Below, one piece after another: positions 1-4,677 of a stretch of 7,889 nucleotides of DNA. Both the position numbers and the translations under genes were made by a program. The notes beneath the pieces were generated by a model that was not told the DNA's origin, made no database searches, and was given only the letters and a program-made list of their open reading frames with translations. This DNA comes from CAZVXI01 sp964631295. Lineage in GTDB: Bacteria > Planctomycetota > Phycisphaerae > Phycisphaerales > SM1A02. Location: NCBI GenBank assembly GCA_964631295.1, contig CAZVXI010000149.1:1-7889 (forward strand), written 5' to 3'. Position 1 is the first letter of the stretch. The number at the start of each line of letters is the position of its first letter.

Positions 1-1
1 C

Positions 2-76
2 GTGGCGATCGCGATCGTGTTCCTGATTTTCATCCTCGTCGTCATCGTGGGCGGCGCGATTTCGGAGTCTCTCTGA
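2..76 (+). CDS. C-terminal end of a membrane protein, 5' truncated by window edge
   Basis: Reading frame 2 is open from the window edge to TGA at 74-76 and gives 24 residues, nearly all hydrophobic (VAIAIVFLIFILVVIVGG, then AISESL). This is one transmembrane helix ending four or five residues before the C-terminus. The other + frames give arginine/proline-rich translations that do not look like protein. The family cannot be told from so short a piece. It could be a bitopic membrane protein or the last helix of a polytopic one. The assignment as coding is fairly safe; the function is unknown. Confidence 0.6.
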   Translation: MAIAIVFLIFILVVIVGGAISESL

Positions 77-217
77 ATCCGGGGTTGCATGGGCGCCACT
101 TGGGACGTTCACTGTGAGGGAGGGCCCAGCAGCGGGAATTCACGAGTTGTCCACGGGCAACGTGATGTCCCTTGACATTGTAACGCAACTGTAGTCTACA
201 GCCCGTCCACCGTATCG
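77..217. other. Intergenic region between convergent genes
   Basis: These 141 bases lie between the stop of the upstream membrane protein (+) and the stop of the minus-strand hypothetical. No credible ORF is present. It contains an imperfect hairpin at about 141-164 (CAC/GTG and GTTG/CAAC arms) without a T-run, a consensus TTGACA hexamer at 172-177, and a perfect palindrome at 189-201. No convincing intrinsic terminator is visible for either flanking gene. Confidence 0.5.
172..201 (+). promoter_or_regulatory. TTGACA -35 hexamer followed by a 13-bp palindrome (possible promoter/operator)
   Basis: TTGACA at 172-177 is a perfect sigma-70 -35 consensus. At the correct 17-bp spacing stands TCTACA (195-200), a poor -10 (3 of 6). 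That hexamer lies inside CTGTAG-T-CTACAG (189-201), a perfect inverted repeat with a one-base centre, which would suit a repressor site over the -10. The CTGT...ACAG ends recall LexA boxes, but the internal spacing (5 instead of 8 in the E. coli type) does not fit. No well supported + strand gene lies directly downstream, so this may be fortuitous. Confidence 0.25.
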
Positions 218-607
218 CTACGGCACGACAATCTCGGCGCGAACGTCATAGGGCAGATGTTGAAGGCCAACGCGTATCGGCCGAGCGACGTCGGCATTCC
301 ATGTGAGCACGCCGCGCCCAAGAAGCCGACGGGTTGGACTTTCATGATGGTGTTGAATCTCAGTCCATTCCTCGAAGTGCCAGTCGTAGCCCCGCTCTTT
401 CAGCTGTGGGGGCGAGACTTCCCCGTACTCGGCTGGAACGACAAGGATGAGATCGACCGTTGCGGTTCGTGCTTCGACAGAGTGATCGACAAGCGCCACG
501 CTGCAATTCGCGAGGGCAAACGCAGTTCCTGATATCAGAAACTCAACCACTGATCCGGCTTCAAATGTGAGCCACACAGCTTGCGAAACAGTGCCAGGCG
601 CGCCCAA
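218..607 (-). CDS. Hypothetical protein, about 129 aa
   Basis: I do not recognise this protein. The frame runs from TTG (605-607) to TAG (218-220). The translation is well mixed, with beta-strand-like stretches alternating with charged turns (for example ATVDLILVVPAEYGEVSPP and ERGYDWHFEEWTEIQHHH) and no signal peptide, membrane helix or cysteine motif. The start is uncertain: TTG is the only start codon after the upstream in-frame TAA, and an internal GTG lies at codon 11. No Shine-Dalgarno is seen, but a promoter-like pair (TTGAGG, 17 bp, TAATAT) sits just upstream and would begin transcription about 11 nt before the TTG. A 91-residue frame on the opposite strand (257-532) uses the same codon phase, and base composition by codon position does not cleanly separate the two, so the strand choice rests on protein appearance and the promoter. 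Confidence 0.45.
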   Translation of the reverse strand: MGAPGTVSQAVWLTFEAGSVVEFLISGTAFALANCSVALVDHSVEARTATVDLILVVPAEYGEVSPPQLKERGYDWHFEEWTEIQHHHESPTRRLLGRGVLTWNADVARPIRVGLQHLPYDVRAEIVVP

Positions 608-624
608 CGACGTACTTTATATTG

Positions 625-653
625 ATATTACGGTCGATGTGCTGTCGCCTCAA
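625..653 (-). promoter_or_regulatory. Putative sigma-70 promoter of the 218-607 gene
   Basis: Read on the minus strand, TTGAGG (648-653, 4 of 6 to the -35 consensus) is followed after exactly 17 bp by TAATAT (625-630, 4 of 6 to the -10 consensus). It lies in the only clearly AT-rich patch of the neighbourhood (about 612-631). Transcription would begin near 618, about 11 nt ahead of the TTG start at 607. The -35 box is only 4 bp from the -35 box of the opposing + promoter. Confidence 0.35.
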
Positions 654-657
654 TGAG

Positions 658-685
658 TTGACCAAAGACCCGAGTCCTGTAACAT
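658..685 (+). promoter_or_regulatory. Putative sigma-70 promoter of the 745-3014 operon
   Basis: TTGACC (658-663, 5 of 6 to the -35 consensus) and TAACAT (680-685, 4 of 6 to the -10 consensus) are separated by 16 bp. Transcription would begin near 692, giving a leader of about 50 nt before the ATG at 745. It lies back to back with the minus-strand promoter at 625-653. Confidence 0.4.
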
Positions 686-744
686 TGGACCCAGAATGTT
701 CACCCCTGTCAATCCAAAATACCTGGATAAACGAGGAACAAGCG

Positions 745-1863
745 ATGAGGGTCCCTTTTGTCGCCGTCATGCTGAGTCTGTTCGCATCCTGTGTGTCATA
801 CGGTCAGGCGCCGTTCCATGTCCGGGTCGACGAGTCCGAGGGAGACAGAATCGGCAACGCGTTATCTATCGATGGCGAAGAGTTTGCGCTCGTGTGGCAG
901 GGCTATCAGACGCAACTGGAAGGGATCGATAAAGCATTCGGCTCGGTTATGCAGTGTGTCGCTGACCATCGAAAGGCGATTGTCATTCGAGGCGCTGATC
1001 CCGGCGACATCCGCGTTGATGAACTGCCGCTGGACCTTCGGCGAATCTACATCAGTGACCGGATATTTCAAATGAGATCGCAGGCCGAACAGGCGGAAGC
1101 AGATGCCTTCTTCGAGATACTGGATGGACTCGCGGACAGTGCCGATCGCGTTGCAGACATCAGACAGGCGTTCTACAGGTCATCGCTTCTACCGCTCGCG
1201 AATGTTCCAGCAGCGCGCGTAGACATCGCGAGCATTCTCCGGAATAGACTTGCTCACTTGGCCGCTCAAGCGGAAGTGTCGCAGGTGCTCGCTGAGCATG
1301 AAGATAGGTCGCACGAACTGGTTCTCCGCCTTGGTGACCTTCAGAGTACCTATTGGCGAGATCGCCGGCGCGCAGAGAGCGCTCACCACCCGGATACGTT
1401 CGGCGAGTTTCATGCGGCACGTGCTGTTGTGGATGCGGAACTGATACAGAACAACGAATCGCTTGTGCAGAATCTTCTAAGAGTGCTGGATCGAGCGGAT
1501 GCCGAAGCGCTCGAGAGGGAATACAGCAGCCATTTGTTTCCGACGATTTGGAGTGATTCTGCTGATCGGGCGTTGGACTGGGCGGGAACGAGGGCCGGAT
1601 CGGAGAAACAGAAAGCGGGAATCGAGCGCCTGCGCGGCGAGCTTGACACGCAACGGCTTGCATGGAGTCGTCGACTGCGCGAAGCGCTGCTGCCAGCATA
1701 CGAACTGGAGTACGTGAGGTCGCGCGAGATGAGCCGTGAGTCAATCAGCGACGATGTCGAAGATTCCCGCGGAGACGCGCTCGATCGCTTGCGTACCCGG
1801 GCAGAGCGCGCGATGCGCGAGAAAGAGCGAGAGCTGGCTGCGGCCATCGGAGGTGCATCATGA
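745..1863 (+). CDS. Exported helix-rich hypothetical protein, first of a tandem paralogous pair (372 aa)
   Basis: The function is unknown. I start the gene at ATG 745 because GAGGA (733-737) stands 7 nt upstream and the N-terminus then becomes a signal peptide: R2, a hydrophobic core over residues 3-15, and a likely cleavage before Q21 or P23. F-A-S-C at 13-16 weakly resembles a lipobox, so a lipoprotein is possible. The frame stays open back to 622 (TTG), but those 41 extra residues look non-coding. The mature part is almost wholly alpha-helical, rich in Arg, Glu and Ala, with probable coiled coils near 225-260 and 340-368 and no recognisable catalytic motif. Residues about 133-165 (IRQAFYRSSLLPL at 139-151) and 250-300 (LFPTIW at 264-269) can be aligned with matching segments of the next gene. 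The last codon overlaps the next start (ATGA), so the two are surely cotranscribed. Planctomycetes carry many such exported helical proteins of unknown role. A periplasmic or surface structural or chaperone-like role is only a guess. Confidence 0.85.
   Translation: MRVPFVAVMLSLFASCVSYGQAPFHVRVDESEGDRIGNALSIDGEEFALVWQGYQTQLEGIDKAFGSVMQCVADHRKAIVIRGADPGDIRVDELPLDLRRIYISDRIFQMRSQAEQAEADAFFEILDGLADSADRVADIRQAFYRSSLLPLANVPAARVDIASILRNRLAHLAAQAEVSQVLAEHEDRSHELVLRLGDLQSTYWRDRRRAESAHHPDTFGEFHAARAVVDAELIQNNESLVQNLLRVLDRADAEALEREYSSHLFPTIWSDSADRALDWAGTRAGSEKQKAGIERLRGELDTQRLAWSRRLREALLPAYELEYVRSREMSRESISDDVEDSRGDALDRLRTRAERAMREKERELAAAIGGAS
1849..1854 (+). promoter_or_regulatory. Strong Shine-Dalgarno inside the end of the upstream gene
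   Basis: GGAGGT lies 5 nt before the ATG at 1860 and is almost the full anti-16S complement. It fixes the start of the second gene and suggests that it is translated at least as well as the first, by coupling or by fresh initiation. Confidence 0.7.
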
Positions 1864-3014
1864 ATGGCAGGTTGTGCGTCGTTGCACTCGTGTTGGTTGT
1901 TGCGGGCGCAAACGAGCGTCTTGGCGCGCAAGGGATCGCAGGAGAAAGGGCGAGGTTTGACCGGCTGAGGTTTGTGGAAGTGATTGATGAGATTCTCACG
2001 GCTGACGATGCGCGTCGAACAGTGCTTGAGACCTTGCATGATGACTACCTTGATGAACTCAGACGCACACTGGAGCCGCTCAGAACAGCGCGCGAGAACT
2101 ATCGCGCACTTCTCGATACCTACGAGTCCTTGTCTCCAGAAGAACAGGCGAGACTGGCGCGCCCGGACGGGAACCTCGCCAGCTTGTCACGGCAGTGGGT
2201 GCGTGATCGCCTGCGTATCGAAAGGCAGTTCGCGGCTGATGTGGCGAGTGTCCTCGGTGACGTCACGCGGCCCGGGTGGGAGCGTGAGCTGCGAGCGCAG
2301 CGTCGGAGAGAGATACTGCCGTGGCTCTCTTTGATGCACGAAGTCCCTGACCTGTGCGTCGCGGTCACGGCGTTGAACCATGATCCTGCGCCAGGTGTCG
2401 TTCGCGCACTTCGTGTCTACGAAGATGAACTCGATGCGCACTTGCGGGTTGGTATCGACTGCGTGATTGCTGGCGAATCGGGCGATCGTCTTCACGGTGT
2501 TTATTCCGGGGCTCGGCAGGTCACCCTCGCTGCGATAGATGAGATCGCAGCGGAACTTGATCGCTCAGGCCGAGCGGAATTTCGGCAGCTTGTTTCCGGG
2601 AAGATGTACCCGGAACTCTATCGTGATACGCCCGTTCACCTTGCGGCACGTGCAATTCAGGAGTGTGAAGTACCCACGGAGGACCAGAAGGCAGCCGTAG
2701 AGTCGATCTTGAACAAGTTCGTTGCGCTACTCGATGCGATCGACCACGCGCTCATCCAAACTCTTGCTGCAAAATCCAGACGCTCTGAGCGGGAGAACAC
2801 CAAGATTCACGAGGAGTTCGTCGCGTGGCGCGATGCTCCATCTGATGAGCCGTATCGCATCTGGTACGACGATGCCAACCGTCTATACGAACGGAGATTC
2901 AATCTGATCTTTGATACTGCGCGGGATCTTCGAAGGATGTTCTCCACCGAGCAAGTTGATGCCATGCCGCCACAACTGCAGATATTGTTGCGATGGCACG
3001 AGATTAAGCGCTAG
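1860..3014 (+). CDS. Exported helix-rich hypothetical protein, second of a tandem paralogous pair (384 aa)
   Basis: The function is unknown. ATG 1860 overlaps the preceding stop in ATGA and has GGAGGT 5 nt upstream. Residues 1-23 form a signal peptide (R4, hydrophobic core 5-16, probable cleavage after A23 in L-G-A-Q). The mature chain is helical and charged. It has an LSPEEQARL segment at 91-99, then W140-ERELRAQRRREILPW (to residue 155), a Leu/Val-rich stretch at 162-172, and a long C-terminal helical part ending EIKR. It aligns along much of its length with the upstream protein: WERELRAQRRREILPW with VADIRQAFYRSSLLPL, SGKMYPELYRDT (246-257) with SSHLFPTIWSDS (261-272), and TEDQKAAVESI (273-283) with SEKQKAGIERL (286-296). 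Similar lengths and export signals support an old duplication. The LSPEEQ motif recalls the LTxxQ segments of Spy/CpxP-like periplasmic proteins, but this protein is much longer and I do not claim membership. It ends 4 bp inside the convergent gene. Confidence 0.85.
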   Translation: MNGRLCVVALVLVVAGANERLGAQGIAGERARFDRLRFVEVIDEILTADDARRTVLETLHDDYLDELRRTLEPLRTARENYRALLDTYESLSPEEQARLARPDGNLASLSRQWVRDRLRIERQFAADVASVLGDVTRPGWERELRAQRRREILPWLSLMHEVPDLCVAVTALNHDPAPGVVRALRVYEDELDAHLRVGIDCVIAGESGDRLHGVYSGARQVTLAAIDEIAAELDRSGRAEFRQLVSGKMYPELYRDTPVHLAARAIQECEVPTEDQKAAVESILNKFVALLDAIDHALIQTLAAKSRRSERENTKIHEEFVAWRDAPSDEPYRIWYDDANRLYERRFNLIFDTARDLRRMFSTEQVDAMPPQLQILLRWHEIKR

Positions 3015-3451
3015 TCGGGCGGGTGATCCGCGTCAGTCTTCTGCAGAAGCAGCGGAACGACTCCGGCCTTTCTGTGATGCCGACCGCGTTTCCGGTCGTG
3101 AGGATCGATGCAGATCACCAGCGCGACGCGGCGTGGGCCGCGATACTTCACCTTGACTCCGCATTCCCCCAACCCACACTCAAGTCGCCTCGCCGTAGCG
3201 CCGATAAGCAGGGCGTTGGAATATGGCATTGTGGCCCGTTTTGTCTGTTCGGGCGGGCCACCCGTGGATGTTGGTGTGCCCGAGTCGCGAGGTTCCTCCT
3301 GTTTCACCAGTGACCGGCCCGGGCTGATCCGTTTGAGAGCCGCATCCGCAACCAGATCGACAGGCAGGGTTGGCAACAACAACCAGCCCTCCGAAAGATC
3401 GAGATCGGCGACCCTTTGGGATGTAGGGGTCGCCGGTTTCTTTTTTGTCAT
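3011..3451 (-). CDS. Basic hypothetical protein, about 146 aa
   Basis: I do not recognise it. The chosen start, ATG at 3449-3451, gives a lysine-rich N-terminus (MTKKKPATPTSQR), then a hydrophobic segment around residues 20-35 (GWLLLPTLPVDLV), a Pro/Thr/Ser-rich linker near 52-74, and a basic C-terminal half with C-G-L-G-E-C followed by KVKYRGPRRVALVICID and several Arg/His clusters. The linker flanked by two folded-looking parts suggests a two-part protein. No Shine-Dalgarno is close to this ATG; a GGAGGAG lies 30 nt upstream. The frame is open up to TTG 3491-3493, so a 160-residue form is possible. Its stop overlaps the last 4 bp of the opposing gene. Opposite-strand frames of 96 and 123 codons also exist here, but their translations are less protein-like. 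No function is proposed. Confidence 0.45.
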   Translation of the reverse strand: MTKKKPATPTSQRVADLDLSEGWLLLPTLPVDLVADAALKRISPGRSLVKQEEPRDSGTPTSTGGPPEQTKRATMPYSNALLIGATARRLECGLGECGVKVKYRGPRRVALVICIDPHDRKRGRHHRKAGVVPLLLQKTDADHPPD

Positions 3452-3481
3452 CGCGGCATGCGGAACGGACGGCTTCTGATT

Positions 3482-3501
3482 CTCCTCCCTCAAGGGAGGA
3501 G
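3482..3501. repeat. Perfect hairpin with a GGAGG-type arm
   Basis: CTCCTCCC (3482-3489) and GGGAGGAG (3494-3501) are exact inverted complements around a 4-base loop, giving an 8-bp GC-rich stem. Neither side is followed by a T-run, so it is not a standard intrinsic terminator. In RNA from either strand one arm is a strong Shine-Dalgarno sequence and the other its complement, so folding would hide the ribosome binding sequence. On the minus strand it lies about 30 nt before the ATG of the 3011-3451 gene and just after the stop of the small broken frame at 3510. Confidence 0.5.
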
Positions 3502-3509
3502 TAACTCAC

Positions 3510-3665
3510 TCACTTCGCAGGCACAGGCGTCGACGATGAAGATGATGGCTTCCGCGAGTTCATAGATTGCACGATCGGGGAGCCCACGGGCGGTGGCGGC
3601 GGGAGCCAATCACAGGCAGTCGTTGTCGAAAACCGCGTTCGCTAATCCGGTTCATCTGAAGTCAT
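3510..3665 (-). pseudogene. Amber-interrupted small frame with a C-terminus like that of dxs
   Basis: Read on the minus strand, ATG at 3663-3665 begins MTSDEPD and then meets TAG (3642-3644). The same frame continues without another stop to TGA at 3510-3512. The continuation has a proline run (DWLPPPPPVGSP) and ends in KPSSSSSTPVPAK. The last 13 residues closely repeat the end of DXS (KASSSSTTPVPAK, stop at 4678). After the TAG the only usable starts are GTG 3585-3587 and ATG 3561-3563, which would give peptides of 25 or 17 residues without a ribosome binding site. The simplest reading is the 3' remnant of a gene whose 5' part is lost or mutated. A real short peptide, or a read-through frame, are alternatives. 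The 5' part lies just ahead of the divergent gene start at 3687. Confidence 0.3.
3513..3551 (-). repeat. Ser-rich TPVPAK C-terminal tail, copy 1
   Basis: This encodes KPSSSSSTPVPAK immediately before TGA (3510-3512). With the stop codon it matches the dxs end (4678-4719) at 33 of 42 bases by hand count. Six codon differences are synonymous and two change the residue (A to P, T to S). Confidence 0.6.
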
Positions 3666-3674
3666 CTGGTTGCC

Positions 3675-3680
3675 GATAAT
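3675..3680 (+). promoter_or_regulatory. Possible -10 element for a leaderless mRNA
   Basis: GATAAT (5 of 6 to TATAAT) ends 6 nt before the GTG at 3687, so transcription could begin at or next to the start codon. No convincing -35 stands at 17 bp. The gene has no Shine-Dalgarno, which agrees with a leaderless start but does not prove it. Confidence 0.25.
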
Positions 3681-3686
3681 CCTGGT

Positions 3687-4667
3687 GTGGCTGGCGTTGT
3701 CAAAACCTGGGTGTTCTTGCTGCTACTCTGCGGAGTGTTCGGATGGATGTCGGCGTGGTTTGCCGCCTACCTTCAGCCCACCGACTGGACGAGCATCATC
3801 GGGCCGAGCGACTTGCATGAGCCGGAAGAAGCGCGAGCAGCGTTCGATCAAATGCTCCATGATTCCACGACTACAGACGACCCCGGCGCATACGTCAGTA
3901 GGGGTTTCGATGACTGGCATCGGTGGGTCGCGCAGTTCGATTCGAAGTGGGAAGCATACGGCAAGCGCGATCCCCGGTCTGTGACCAACGATGATGCGGA
4001 TGACTACGGCTGGGCGTTCGGACCGACAGCATGGGTTGGTTTCGCACACCAACGAACGGTCGGCCACGTGATCGGATATTCCGGGCGTGTTGAGTGGAAG
4101 GCGCATGTTCAGACACTTCCCACTTCCGGCTACATCCTCTCTGGCGACTTAATTCATGATGAGGATGATCCGTCCATCGATGTGTCCACGTGGACGCGTG
4201 ATGCCGAAGCGATTGCGAATCGCGTGGAGTACACATCAATGCCGGGTTGGTCGCCGTTTTCTGCCTGCCCGAATCCACCAATGCAGGATCTCATCTGTAT
4301 TGAGAACAAGTGGGGCTGGCCCTTTGCATCCTTCTACGATCACGAGTGGGCGACTGTCAGTGGACACTATCCATCATCTAAGCCACGCATCTATAGACCG
4401 CTTTCGGACGATGATGATCGGAATCTGCCGCGTCATGCGATTGCCGTGGCCTTTCGTGATGGAGAGTCTGCGCTGCCGACGGGGATCATCTGGTTGGGCC
4501 TGTTGTTGAACGCCCTGTGCTACACGATCACTCTCATGGTCGCGCGACAGACGGTGCGCTGCGCCATTCGATGGTCGCGCCATCATCGACAGCGCTGCCC
4601 GTTCTGCGGCCATCGGCGTGACCCAGCGCGACTCAAAGCGGATTGCCCTGAGTGCGGCCGGGGATGA
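3687..4667 (+). CDS. Membrane-anchored hypothetical with C-terminal cytoplasmic zinc ribbon (326 aa)
   Basis: This is a two-pass membrane protein of unknown function. Residues about 6-29 form the first transmembrane helix (TWVFLLLLCGVFGW onward). An acidic, tryptophan-rich extracytoplasmic domain covers about 30-262, with repeated Asp runs and a KWGWPFASFY segment in its second half. Residues 265-286 form the second helix (TGIIWLGLLLNALCYTITLM), followed by an Arg-rich stretch and a zinc ribbon with Cys pairs C304/C307 and C320/C323 close to the C-terminus. The arrangement GWP segment, final helix, basic linker and CPxCG...CPECG resembles a hypothetical family I know from planctomycetes, usually annotated without function; this placement is from memory. 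Start: GTG 3687 is the first start codon after an in-frame TGA (3657-3659) apart from a CTG and precedes the hydrophobic helix; no Shine-Dalgarno is seen. It converges on dxs with 10 bp between stops. Confidence 0.8.
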   Translation: MAGVVKTWVFLLLLCGVFGWMSAWFAAYLQPTDWTSIIGPSDLHEPEEARAAFDQMLHDSTTTDDPGAYVSRGFDDWHRWVAQFDSKWEAYGKRDPRSVTNDDADDYGWAFGPTAWVGFAHQRTVGHVIGYSGRVEWKAHVQTLPTSGYILSGDLIHDEDDPSIDVSTWTRDAEAIANRVEYTSMPGWSPFSACPNPPMQDLICIENKWGWPFASFYDHEWATVSGHYPSSKPRIYRPLSDDDDRNLPRHAIAVAFRDGESALPTGIIWLGLLLNALCYTITLMVARQTVRCAIRWSRHHRQRCPFCGHRRDPARLKADCPECGRG

Positions 4668-4677
4668 TCGTGTGTCT

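Noticed and set aside
189..201. LexA (SOS) box
   Set aside because: The CTGT...ACAG ends fit, but the internal spacing is 5 instead of the 8 of the E. coli-type box. It is kept only as an unassigned palindrome.
257..532. 91-codon + strand frame with a consensus -35 hexamer upstream
   Set aside because: It is the codon-phase mirror of the 218-607 minus frame. It has no Shine-Dalgarno and its translation looks less like a folded protein. Codon-position GC does not rule it out, so it stays a low-probability alternative.
622..744. N-terminal extension of the 745 gene to TTG 622
   Set aside because: The ATG at 745 has a proper ribosome binding site and begins a signal peptide. The extension contains the putative promoter and non-protein-like sequence.
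3028..3055. Imperfect hairpin around the CTTCTGCAGAAG palindrome after the 1860-3014 gene
   Set aside because: The central palindrome has no loop, the outer arms are unequal and there is no T-run, so it is not supportable as a terminator. It also lies within the coding frame of the 3011-3451 gene.
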